Source: Sulfuricella sp.
GTDB taxonomy: Bacteria > Pseudomonadota > Gammaproteobacteria > Burkholderiales > Sulfuricellaceae
Direction of reading: 5' to 3'
DNA: 27,965 nt
Assembly: GCA_041651995.1 (NCBI GenBank)
Contig: JBAZID010000019.1
Location: 1 to 27,965 of the forward strand
The notes beneath the pieces were generated by a model that was given only the letters and a program-made list of their open reading frames with translations, did not search any database and was not told the origin of the DNA. How positions within the stretch are numbered: the stretch's first letter is position 1; every line of letters begins with the position of its first letter. The translations under genes were made by a program, and so were the position numbers. Below, in pieces: positions 1 to 6,331 of this stretch.

Positions 1-280
1 GCCGAGCAGCACAGGCAAGCCGGGGGCAGTCGGCGAGCACTGTCTGAGCGCGTAGCGCGAGTTGCGCAGCCGCCCGGCTTGACGAGCAGCGCAGGGAACC
101 CCCGAAGGGGGCGGTGGATGGGGGTTGCCTTCTTTTCTCGCCGCGACCTGTGCGCAGCACAGAGCATCCGGCGGGGACACTCCTTGCGGGTGGGATTACC
201 TTTCTTGGCAAAGCAAGAAAGGTAATCAGCCGCCGGGCTGCCCCCGGCAATTAATCACACTGCAAGCCAGTTGTAGGCCG
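1..280. other. Intergenic repeat-rich stretch without a gene
   Basis: No convincing reading frame is present. The stretch is GC-rich and full of short palindromes, for example CCCCCGAAGGGGG near 103-115 and the long hairpin at 194-227. Its style resembles dispersed intergenic repeats of betaproteobacterial genomes, but that resemblance is recalled and not tested. Confidence 0.5.
194..227. repeat. Perfect 14-bp stem hairpin
   Basis: GATTACCTTTCTTG at 194-207 pairs perfectly with CAAGAAAGGTAATC at 214-227 around the 6-nt loop GCAAAG. No T-tract follows on either strand, so it is not a classical terminator. It resembles the dispersed intergenic GGTTACTTTCTTT-type hairpins of beta- and gammaproteobacteria. 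Confidence 0.7.
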
Positions 281-308
281 CGTAGGTTGGGGTGACGCAG
301 GAACCCCG
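281..308 (-). repeat. REP element, degenerate copy
   Basis: CGTAGGTTGGGGTGA at 281-295 is the exact reverse complement of 359-373. The second arm is decayed: ACCCC at 303-307 pairs with GGGGT. With the copy at 343-374 it forms an inverted REP pair downstream of the RAYT gene. Confidence 0.65.
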
Positions 309-333
309 GCATTTCCCCGGTCCTCTCCTGAGG

Positions 334-888
334 CTACGGTTTGTTGGGGTTCGCAGGCTCACCCCAACCTACGTGGCTATTCTCTGTGTAATCCGCGCCC
401 CAATCCGCCGGGAGTATCCCGTCACGGACATAGCGTTGCAGCGACGAATGCGGCCAGGCAATGGGCGTTTTCGCGTGGCCGTGTTTGACCGGGTTGTAAT
501 GGATGTAATCGACGTGCCGGGCGTAATCGTTTTCGTCGCGGATTTGGTGTTCCCAATAGCGTCGTTGCCAGATGCCCCTTTCTCCCTTGGCGATTCGGCT
601 CGAAGCGATGCGCTCGACCTTGGGCAGGGCGCGGGAAAATCCGGCTTTGATCAATGCCCAGCGGGTGGGGTAATCCGTATCGCCGGGCGGCAAGGTCCAG
701 ACGGTATGGAGATGTTCCGGCAGGTTCACGATGGCGTCGATATTAAAGGGATGATGTTCGCGGACCAGGCGCAGGCTGGCGCGCAGTTGGTCGATGTGTC
801 CGGTCAGCAGGGATTTCGACCTGTCGGCCAGGTTGACGGTGAAGAAAAACGTGCCGCCTGCTGTGAAGGCGCGGGTGTAATTGCTCAT
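334..888 (-). CDS. REP-associated tyrosine transposase (RAYT, IS200-like Y1 family)
   Basis: This is a 184-residue single-domain Y1 transposase. Visible family marks are the HUH-type metal-binding motif His59-Leu-His61 in LPEHLHTVW, the segment W107-QRRYWEH, and the catalytic-Tyr region around Tyr128 in YIHYNPVKHG. RAYTs are single-copy, usually immobile relatives of IS200/IS605 transposases that nick and rejoin single-stranded DNA at REP hairpins; activity here is inferred. REPs of one sequence family flank the gene at 281-308, 343-374 and 903-932, which fits the RAYT/REP pairing. The last residues (GWGEPANPNKP) are encoded inside the downstream REP, so the hairpin doubles as coding DNA. No good Shine-Dalgarno precedes the ATG at 888. 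The gene sits directly downstream of an orphan antitoxin on the same strand. Confidence 0.9.
   Translation of the reverse strand: MSNYTRAFTAGGTFFFTVNLADRSKSLLTGHIDQLRASLRLVREHHPFNIDAIVNLPEHLHTVWTLPPGDTDYPTRWALIKAGFSRALPKVERIASSRIAKGERGIWQRRYWEHQIRDENDYARHVDYIHYNPVKHGHAKTPIAWPHSSLQRYVRDGILPADWGADYTENSHVGWGEPANPNKP
343..374 (+). repeat. REP element at the RAYT 3' end
   Basis: GTTGGGGT at 343-350 pairs with ACCCCAAC at 361-368 around a 10-nt loop, followed by the conserved tail CTACG. The element overlaps the last codons of the RAYT gene on the minus strand. A near-identical copy lies at 903-932, just upstream of the gene. Confidence 0.8.
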
Positions 889-902
889 GGCGGCGGGCCA
901 GT

Positions 903-932
903 GTTGGGGTTCGCGGGCTCACCCCAACCTAC
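903..932 (+). repeat. REP element upstream of the RAYT gene
   Basis: GTTGGGGT at 903-910 pairs with ACCCCAAC at 921-928, followed by CTAC. It differs from the copy at 343-374 by one base in the loop (CGCGGG against CGCAGG). It lies between the orphan antitoxin stop and the RAYT start. Confidence 0.8.
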
Positions 933-948
933 CGGGGCATGCGTACCG

Positions 949-1146
949 TTACAGGGTTGAGTGTTCGTCGGCAAAGGAGCCAGCTCGTTTGTTAAAGCCG
1001 TTCCATGCTTCAGCCGCAATGTCGGCGTAACGCGCTTCATCCGCCGAAAGAGCCTTGCTCATCCTTCTTTCTTGAATTTCCAGGCTCTCGTCACGCTTTA
1101 GCCTGGCGGGGCTCTTACTTACTTGATTTTCTTGGGTAACGCTCAT
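949..1146 (-). CDS. CcdA-like antitoxin, apparently without its toxin
   Basis: A 65-residue protein starting at the ATG at 1146, chosen because AGGAGGT lies 6 nt upstream; longer readings have no such site. The C-terminus WNGFNKRAGSFADEHSTL carries the GSFADE signature of the toxin-binding tail of CcdA-family antitoxins. The N-terminal part is charged and lacks an obvious complete ribbon-helix-helix. CcdA normally neutralises CcdB, a gyrase poison encoded immediately downstream. Here the downstream DNA is a REP and then the RAYT gene, with no ccdB-like frame. The most economical reading is an orphan antitoxin whose toxin was lost or replaced during RAYT/REP acquisition. The family call rests on the C-terminal motif only. 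Confidence 0.65.
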   Translation of the reverse strand: MSVTQENQVSKSPARLKRDESLEIQERRMSKALSADEARYADIAAEAWNGFNKRAGSFADEHSTL

Positions 1147-1249
1147 GGAAATACCTCCTGTGCATATGGTATTCACATTGCCATTGTTTGGAAAGCGTGT
1201 CTGGGTGACGAAGATCCGTTGTGGCTCGCACTCAAGGTGTGAAAGCAGC

Positions 1250-1283
1250 AAAAAAAAGGAACAGGATGCGGTCATCCTGTTCC
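1250..1283 (-). terminator. Rho-independent terminator of the DUF2892 gene
   Basis: Read on the minus strand, GGAACAGGAT and ATCCTGTTCC (1258-1267 and 1274-1283) form a perfect 10-bp stem with a 6-nt loop, followed by eight T residues. It lies 30 bp past the DUF2892 stop codon and separates that gene from the CcdA-like antitoxin. Confidence 0.93.
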
Positions 1284-1312
1284 CTGGTCTGCTGCGGTTG
1301 CTGCCGCTTGGC

Positions 1313-1516
1313 TTATTTCTTCGTCGGGCAGGAATTCATCCCCAGCAGCGGATAGAACGGGCACCAGCCCATCAGGCCGGTGGCCAGCGGCACGATGCCG
1401 ATCAGGCCCCACAGCCACAGGCCGCTTTCATCGCCCAGCACGAAGGTCAGCGCCAGCAGTACCACACCGGCCGTGATGCGCAACACCTTGTCGATTCCAC
1501 CTACGTTGGCTTTCAT
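1313..1516 (-). CDS. DUF2892 (YgaP-type transmembrane domain) small membrane protein
   Basis: A 67-residue protein from the ATG at 1516, preceded by AGGAG at normal spacing. It begins with MKANVGGIDKVLRI, followed by two hydrophobic segments (about residues 12-28 and 33-50) and the tail GWCPFYPLLGMNSCPTKK. This is the compact two-helix DUF2892 fold, also found as the membrane part of YgaP-type rhodaneses. The two C-terminal cysteines (GWCPFYP and NSC) are typical and may handle sulfane sulfur or thiols; that role is inference. It lies 72 bp downstream of a Crp/Fnr regulator on the same strand and ends at a strong terminator, so the pair is probably one transcription unit. Confidence 0.85.
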   Translation of the reverse strand: MKANVGGIDKVLRITAGVVLLALTFVLGDESGLWLWGLIGIVPLATGLMGWCPFYPLLGMNSCPTKK

Positions 1517-1588
1517 TTTTGCTTCTCCTGATTGAATGGATGATGGCGGAATGATAGGCAAGGCAGGGCGGGGTGTATGTGACTTTGG

Positions 1589-2248
1589 TTACATTGCAAT
1601 GGCGCGCAAGGCTTCGGGGTCGAGTACCCTGATCTGCTCGCGGCCCAGTTCGAGCATGCCCTGGTCCTGAAAGCTCTTGAGCAGGCGGCTGATGATCTCG
1701 CGCACGCTGCCGAGTTCGTCCGCCAGGCCCTGGTGGGTGGCATGGATGACATCGCCTCTGGCCAGCAACAGCGCTGCCAGCCGTTGATCCAGTTTACGGA
1801 ACGCCACTTCTTCCACCAACTGCATCAGCAGCGCCAGGCGTTCACCGAAAAGGTTGAAAATATAGGCGCGGAAGGGCGGGTGCTGCTCGATCAATTGGGA
1901 AAACAGCGCACGCGGCAGCACCACCGCGCTCAGGCTGCCCTCCGCAATGCCGCGCGCGGGGTAGGCGTTCTGGCCCAGCAGGCAGCTGCTGGTGATGATG
2001 CAGCTTTCTCCCGGGGCCACGCGGTAAAGCTGCAACTCACGCCCGTTGGCTCCGGCACGGCTGACGCGCACCGAACCCGTCAGCGGCATGGGAAAAGCCT
2101 GGCAGGGGCTGCTGGATTCGAACAGCACGGTGCCGGCGGGCGCCTCGATATAGGTGGACTCCCGGTCGAGCCGCCGCTCCAGATCGGCGGGCAGGCCCCG
2201 CAGCGACGGAAACAGCGTGAGCAGTTGTTCCTTGATTGCATCATTCAT
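1589..2248 (-). CDS. Crp/Fnr-family transcriptional regulator with conserved cysteines
   Basis: A 219-residue regulator. The N-terminal half (about 15-130) is a cyclic-nucleotide-binding-type beta barrel, followed by a long dimerisation helix (about 115-145) and a C-terminal winged helix with THQGLADELGSVREIISRLLKSF-type recognition segment (about 168-195). The ATG at 2248 is preferred because AAAGGA lies 9 nt upstream; the ATG 9 nt earlier overlaps that site. The N-terminal four-cysteine cluster of FNR is absent, so oxygen sensing by an iron-sulfur cluster is unlikely. Cys49, Cys83 and Cys89 (ESCIITSSCLLG) could form a thiol or persulfide switch, which is inference. It is likely co-transcribed with the DUF2892 gene and divergent from a DsrC-like gene. 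Confidence 0.88.
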   Translation of the reverse strand: MNDAIKEQLLTLFPSLRGLPADLERRLDRESTYIEAPAGTVLFESSSPCQAFPMPLTGSVRVSRAGANGRELQLYRVAPGESCIITSSCLLGQNAYPARGIAEGSLSAVVLPRALFSQLIEQHPPFRAYIFNLFGERLALLMQLVEEVAFRKLDQRLAALLLARGDVIHATHQGLADELGSVREIISRLLKSFQDQGMLELGREQIRVLDPEALRAIAM

Positions 2249-2267
2249 GCCTGGCATTCCTTTTAGC

Positions 2268-2313
2268 CCAGATAATCCATTCCGATACCCAAACGGCTAA
2301 TGAGCTATCTGGG
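2268..2313. promoter_or_regulatory. Inverted repeat in the divergent control region
   Basis: CCCAGATA at 2268-2275 and TATCTGGG at 2306-2313 form a perfect 8-bp inverted repeat with a 30-nt spacer. It sits just upstream of the regulator start, in the 290-bp space shared with the divergent dsrC-like gene. It could be an autoregulatory operator or a looped site. No exact Crp/Fnr half-site pair (TTGAT-N4-ATCAA) is visible. Confidence 0.35.
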
Positions 2314-2538
2314 TTTAGAGCAGGTTTCAAGTTCATGTTTATACCAGAAAGTGATGAATGCAAGGGGTGAGGCAGCGGGATGCTTGTTCCATGTTTCAGT
2401 ACTCACTGTCTGATCAATCCCATAAAGAAATTTCATGCAACAAAACCTGAACGATTTTGTCAACTAATTATGTCCGGTTGCACCAGGATGTGGCCGGATG
2501 AATCGAGTATCAGAATGAACAATTCAAGGAGGTGCAAA

Positions 2539-2901
2539 ATGTTCGACATCAACCAAATGACAGCCGATGCTGCACGCAGCCGTGGCCCGCAGGGCATGTT
2601 GGCGGAGCTGGATGACTGGTCAGTCAGCGGGGCGGAAAAAATTGCCCGTCAGGAGGGCATCACGCTCACCGACGCACATTGGGCAGTGATCCACTTATTG
2701 CGCGAAAATTACCGTCACCACGGCCTGGCGCCACACGCGCGGCAATTGCTGTGCGGGCTGGAGGAGCATTTCGGGCGCGAAGGTGGCAGAAAATACCTGT
2801 ATCAGCTCTTTCCACGCGGCCCGGTTTCACAGGGCTGCCGGATCGCGGGCTTGCCCTTGCCAGCGTATAGCAGCGACCCGTCTTTCGGCAGTGTAGAGTA
2901 G
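2539..2901 (+). CDS. DsrC/TusE-family sulfur carrier-like protein lacking CysA
   Basis: A 120-residue protein from the ATG at 2539, preceded by a very strong AAGGAGGTG. The segments LDDWS, EGITLTDAHWAVIHLLRENYRHHGLAP and YLYQLFPRGPVSQGCRIAGLPLP match DsrC/TusE throughout. These small proteins carry sulfur on C-terminal cysteines during dissimilatory sulfur metabolism or tRNA thiolation. The upstream cysteine (CysB type) is present as Cys100. At the position of CysA, which in canonical DsrC is the penultimate residue, there is Ser, and the protein continues with YSSDPSFGSVE instead of ending PTGCV. It is therefore neither a canonical DsrC (two Cys) nor TusE (CysA only). It is probably a DsrC-like paralogue with an accessory or regulatory role. 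Location beside a cysteine-bearing Crp/Fnr regulator supports a sulfur-responsive job. Confidence 0.88.
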   Translation: MFDINQMTADAARSRGPQGMLAELDDWSVSGAEKIARQEGITLTDAHWAVIHLLRENYRHHGLAPHARQLLCGLEEHFGREGGRKYLYQLFPRGPVSQGCRIAGLPLPAYSSDPSFGSVE

Positions 2902-2988
2902 GGTTTCAGGTGGGGGTCGGCCTTTCTCGGTGCCTGACTGATCATCCCGGTCTGATTCCGGTAGAATCACGCCTTTTGAGTTCAAGCC

Positions 2989-3963
2989 ATGTGGTTCCGG
3001 AACCTTCAGATTTACCGCCTGCGCGATTGCGCCATTACCCCCGACAAACTTGAAGAAGCGCTGGCGGGCCTGGCTTTCCAGCCCTGCGGCAACATGGACA
3101 TGCAAAGCCGCGGCTGGCTGGCGCCGCGCGGCGAGGGCGGCGCGCTGGTGCATGCACTCAAGTCACAGATGCTGATCGCGCTGGGCGTGGAGCAAAAGCT
3201 TCTGCCCTCCGCGATCATCAACCAGTACGCCCAGGAGCGTGCCGAAGAGATCGAGGAGCAGCAGGGCTACAAGCCTGGACGCAAGCAGTTGCGCGAGATC
3301 CGCGAACGGGTGGCGGAAGAATTGCTGCCGCGAGCGTTTGCCCGCCGCCGCAAGACCTATGCCTGGATCGACCCGCTTGGCGGCTGGCTGGTGATCGATG
3401 CCGCCAGCCCGGCCAAGGCCGACGAACTGGTCGAAACCCTGCTCAAGTGCAGCCCGGACATCACGCCCGCCCTGGTCCGGACCCAGCTATCCCCCATGAG
3501 CGCCATGACCGGCTGGCTGGCCGCGATTGCCCCCTCCCCTAACCCTCCCCCGCAAGCGGGAGAGGGGGACGCAGGCTCGCTGCGCGAGGTTAATTTCACC
3601 GAGGCACCTGCCGGTTTCAGTATCGACCGCGACTGCGAACTGCTTGCGCCGGGCGAGGAAAAATCGCTGGTGCGCTATGTGCGCCATCCGCTCGAAGCGG
3701 ACGAAATCCGCGATCATATCGCGTCCGGCAAGCAGGTCACCAAGCTGGCCATGACCTGGAACGACCGCATTTCCTTCGTGCTGAATGAGAATATGCAGGT
3801 CAAGCGCCTGTGCTTTCTCGATCTGCTCAAGGAAGAATCCGAACAGCAGGCCGAAACCGCCGATGAACAGTTCGACGCCGATTTCGCGATCATGAGCGGA
3901 GAACTGGCGCGCTTTCTGCCCGATCTGGTCGAGGCGCTGGGCGGTGAGGCGGTTGTGGTTTGA
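2989..3963 (+). CDS. rdgC: Recombination-associated protein RdgC
   Basis: A 324-residue nucleoid-associated protein of the RdgC family. It opens with MWFRNLQIYRL, followed by GWLAPRG, KLLPSAIINQ, GYKPGRKQLREI, YAWIDPLGGWLVID and the C-terminal KLAMTWNDRISFVLNENMQVKRL; all are recognisable RdgC blocks. RdgC forms a ring dimer around duplex DNA and restrains RecA. Most family members are about 300 residues. The excess here is a proline/glycine-rich insertion at about residues 180-204, between MTGWLA and EAPAGFSIDRDCELL, encoded by a palindromic repeat (see 3543-3566). The reading frame stays open across it. No clear Shine-Dalgarno precedes the ATG. The gene converges with the diguanylate cyclase gene, 19 bp away. 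Confidence 0.95.
   Translation: MWFRNLQIYRLRDCAITPDKLEEALAGLAFQPCGNMDMQSRGWLAPRGEGGALVHALKSQMLIALGVEQKLLPSAIINQYAQERAEEIEEQQGYKPGRKQLREIRERVAEELLPRAFARRRKTYAWIDPLGGWLVIDAASPAKADELVETLLKCSPDITPALVRTQLSPMSAMTGWLAAIAPSPNPPPQAGEGDAGSLREVNFTEAPAGFSIDRDCELLAPGEEKSLVRYVRHPLEADEIRDHIASGKQVTKLAMTWNDRISFVLNENMQVKRLCFLDLLKEESEQQAETADEQFDADFAIMSGELARFLPDLVEALGGEAVVV
3543..3566. repeat. Palindromic dispersed-type repeat inside rdgC
   Basis: CCCTCCCCCGC at 3543-3553 and GCGGGAGAGGG at 3556-3566 form an 11-bp stem with one mismatch and a 2-nt loop. CCCTCTCCCGC-type palindromes are common dispersed intergenic repeats in proteobacteria. This one is inside a coding region and is translated as part of the extra segment APSPNPPPQAGEGDAG. 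Confidence 0.75.
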
Positions 3964-3982
3964 GAGGAGCGCGGCTGCCGGC

Positions 3983-4960
3983 TCAGTGGCCGCCGGTTTC
4001 CTGTTCCATTCCCGGGGTGTAAGTGGTCACCCGGTTCCGCCCGCCTTCCTTGCTTGCATAGAGCGCGGTGTCGGCTTCATGAATCAGCGCCTCGTATTTC
4101 TCGCTGCGTGAGCGTATTTGCGTGAGTCCCACGCTGATCGTCACCGGAATCTCGACATCCTTGAATTTTATGGGGGCTTGCGCAATGGCCTCGCGCAGCC
4201 GCTCTGCCAGAATTTGCGCGCCGTGCAACTCTGTTGCCGCCAGCATGATGCTGAATTCTTCCCCGCCGTAGCGGCCGAAAATATCCGTGCTGCGCAGCAT
4301 GGGCGTAATGCGGCTAGTGACTTCGCACAGTACTTGATCTCCCGCCAGATGCCCGTAGGTATCGTTCACTTTCTTGAAGTGGTCCAGATCGAACAGAATC
4401 AGGGAGAAAATGCCGCCATAACGCTTGCAGCGGCCGAACTCGCTGTCCAGATGCTGCTCGAGATAACGGCGGTTGAAAATGCCGGTCAATCCATCCCGGC
4501 TGCTGCTTTCTTCCAGGGCGGCCATCGTCTGTTTCAGCATTGTCTGCGAGATGCCGGTGTCGGTGGCGTCGAACAGGGTCACGCACACCGCCTCAACCTC
4601 GCCCTGTTCATTTTTCACCGGCAGGAAGGTGCAGTTCTGGTACATGAAATCGACGCCGCCCGTAATGGGACGGTTATGCGGGAAGCGGAACAGGTAGGGT
4701 CTTTGTTCCCAGGAAGTGAAAGCAAAATTCTTCAGGATAAAAACACTGTCTATTTTTTTCTTGAGCCAGTTTTTTGGCAACTCGGGAAAAGATTCGAACA
4801 GGTTTCGGCCCACCACGTCCGCAGCGCTTTGGCCGCTGTGGTTGGCCATGAAGTTGTTCCACAGGGTGACTTCCATCTCCCTGTTGATAACAAATATGCC
4901 TACGTCCACCCATTTGACAATGAAGCCGGGAAGACCGTGAGTGTCTGTCGATTCGGGCAT
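3983..4960 (-). CDS. PAS-GGDEF diguanylate cyclase
   Basis: A 325-residue protein making cyclic di-GMP from two GTP. Residues about 12-135 form a PAS-type sensor (VDVGIFVINREMEVTLWNNFM at the start, PVKNEQGEVEAVCVTLFDATD at the end). A linker helix (about 136-152) leads into the GGDEF domain, which begins SRDGLTGIFNRRYLE. The catalytic loop is GGEEF at 232-236. An RxxD motif (RSTD, 223-226) lies five residues before it, so product inhibition at the I-site is expected. No transmembrane segment or signal peptide is seen, so it is a cytosolic enzyme. It is the last gene of a minus-strand operon, 17 bp after the CheC-like gene, which suggests that the receiver/phosphatase pair controls or accompanies cyclic di-GMP synthesis. 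The PAS ligand is unknown. Confidence 0.93.
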   Translation of the reverse strand: MPESTDTHGLPGFIVKWVDVGIFVINREMEVTLWNNFMANHSGQSAADVVGRNLFESFPELPKNWLKKKIDSVFILKNFAFTSWEQRPYLFRFPHNRPITGGVDFMYQNCTFLPVKNEQGEVEAVCVTLFDATDTGISQTMLKQTMAALEESSSRDGLTGIFNRRYLEQHLDSEFGRCKRYGGIFSLILFDLDHFKKVNDTYGHLAGDQVLCEVTSRITPMLRSTDIFGRYGGEEFSIMLAATELHGAQILAERLREAIAQAPIKFKDVEIPVTISVGLTQIRSRSEKYEALIHEADTALYASKEGGRNRVTTYTPGMEQETGGH

Positions 4961-4977
4961 GTGCTCGCTGCTGGAGG

Positions 4978-5601
4978 TCAGAAGGATTCGATGAAGGCGT
5001 CGATGACGCCACGCATGCGCTCGATTGCTTCTTCGGGCATCAGCATGACCAGGTGAGCGGTGAATTTTCGCTCTTCCAGGCGGAAGTTGACTTCCATCAG
5101 CAATGCGTGCGACCAGCTCAATTTTTCCGGCATCAGCAGCGTCTCGACCGGGATTTTTTCGCCAATCAGGGAGGGCGCCGAAAAGCTGAGCTCAGTGCGC
5201 AACTGCTCGGCAATGCCGCACAGGCAGGCGCCTACCAGGACGTTGCTGACATCGAGCAGCAATTCCTGCTCGGCGGCGCGGTCCAGTTCGTCGTCGTAGC
5301 CCATCAGGTCGGCCAGATCGTTGCAGCCATCCTGGCCGTAAATGACCAGCACCTCGCCGCGCAGATAGCCGTTGAAGGATTGCCGGGCGGCCGTCACCTC
5401 GGCATTCCTGCCGATCAGTTCATTCATGGAATTGGCGACTTCCTCCACTCCCACGATATTGATGCGAGGGATGGAGAGGGTGACGAAAGTGTCGAGAATC
5501 GCCGCCAGCGAAGCGCCGGCCTGGCCCATCGCCACGTTGGTGATTTCCTGCAGGGCGTCGCGCTGGTCAGCGCTTAGCGGAGTCAAAGTCATAAAATCCA
5601 T
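4978..5601 (-). CDS. CheC/CheX-type CheY-P phosphatase-like protein
   Basis: A 207-residue protein with two CheC-like half-sites. The first is LQEITNVAMGQAGASLA with Glu19 and Asn22; the second is LLDVSNVLVGACLCGIA with Asp117 and Asn120. In CheC/CheX/FliY the Glu/Asn pair positions water to hydrolyse the aspartyl phosphate of CheY. Site 1 has the canonical ExxN, while site 2 has Asp in place of Glu, so it may be weaker or degenerate. The start is uncertain: the ATG at 5601 lies only 2 nt after AAGGA, the ATG at 5592 lies 11 nt after it. Either way the start overlaps the upstream receiver gene (by 26 to 35 nt), implying coupled translation. The obvious substrate is that neighbouring receiver. 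Confidence 0.85.
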   Translation of the reverse strand: MDFMTLTPLSADQRDALQEITNVAMGQAGASLAAILDTFVTLSIPRINIVGVEEVANSMNELIGRNAEVTAARQSFNGYLRGEVLVIYGQDGCNDLADLMGYDDELDRAAEQELLLDVSNVLVGACLCGIAEQLRTELSFSAPSLIGEKIPVETLLMPEKLSWSHALLMEVNFRLEERKFTAHLVMLMPEEAIERMRGVIDAFIESF

Positions 5602-5953
5602 AATCCTTGAGAACCGACTCGATTACTTCGGGGCTGACCGGCTTCTTCACAAAGGCAATCGCACCAAGCGATTTCACCCTTTGCTGGGCAATTGGCTGAA
5701 TATCGGCCGACACAACAATCACGAGGCTGTTCATGTCTTCCTGGCGCAGGGTTTCCAGAACCTGGTAGCCATCCATGATGGGCATGGTCAGGTCGAGAAA
5801 CATGATCTCCGCTTTTCCTGCCCGGTAGGCTTCCACCGCTTCCACGCCATTGCTGGCCTGGGTGATTTCCATCTCCCAGTGCGCGGGCAGGGACTTGATC
5901 AGCATCTTGCGGGCCATCGCCGAGTCATCAACAACAAGTACAGAAACAGGCAT
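5567..5953 (-). CDS. CheY-like single-domain response regulator
   Basis: A 128-residue receiver domain with no output domain. It has the acidic pair Asp9-Asp10 in VLVVDDS, the phosphoacceptor Asp54 in FLDLTMPIMDG, Ser82 in IVVSAD and Lys104 in FVKKP, so it should be phosphorylatable. I chose the ATG at 5953; a TTG at 5962 in frame is possible but has no better ribosome site. It is first in the operon receiver, CheC-like phosphatase, PAS-diguanylate cyclase. No histidine kinase is encoded within the window, so the phosphodonor must come from elsewhere. Functional coupling to the cyclase is inferred from operon order. Confidence 0.92.
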   Translation of the reverse strand: MPVSVLVVDDSAMARKMLIKSLPAHWEMEITQASNGVEAVEAYRAGKAEIMFLDLTMPIMDGYQVLETLRQEDMNSLVIVVSADIQPIAQQRVKSLGAIAFVKKPVSPEVIESVLKDYGFYDFDSAKR

Positions 5954-6331
5954 AGAACTCAAGGCTCAAAAAATTGGTTGATGTGGCATCAGGGGGCATT
6001 GGCGTCACCCCCAAAAACCCTGGTTTGTGCAAGTGCATTCTTTTAACTGCAACGGATTTCGCGTCACGGCGCAAATTTAATTGATGGACATAGCAGAACT
6101 AATTATCACACAAATCCGGGTCCGGTGAAAACAAGCGGATGCCGGTATCCGCTTGATGCCAGCTCCTTGTGCTTCGGTATTTTTGCGCAATTCCCTCTCC
6201 CCCCGTACCAGGCAAAACGGCTATGATGTTCCTGCCGTACACGAGTTGCATGGCAAACTGCCGATTTGGCGTGTGCCGCCTCATCGCGGGAACAGGCTAT
6301 TTAGCCTGCCGTAACCAGGGTATCCAAATCC
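5954..6331. other. Divergent intergenic region, no convincing gene
   Basis: This 378-bp stretch separates the receiver operon (minus) from the UPF0149 gene (plus) and should hold both promoters. A 61-codon minus-strand frame at 6099-6284 has no family features. The only clear structure is the hairpin at 6132-6155. Confidence 0.5.
6132..6155 (-). terminator. Hairpin, weak terminator candidate
   Basis: CAAGCGGAT at 6132-6140 and ATCCGCTTG at 6147-6155 form a perfect 9-bp stem with loop GCCGGT. On the minus strand it is followed by TTTTC, a short T-run. No minus-strand gene ends here, so it may be a leftover terminator or a simple palindromic repeat. Confidence 0.4.

Noticed and set aside
2380..2538. 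N-terminal extension of the DsrC-like protein
   Set aside because: The internal ATG at 2539 has a near-perfect Shine-Dalgarno, and the extension is unlike the family.
6099..6284. 61-codon minus-strand frame in the receiver/UPF0149 intergenic region
   Set aside because: It contains a hairpin, lacks a ribosome site and has no recognisable motif.
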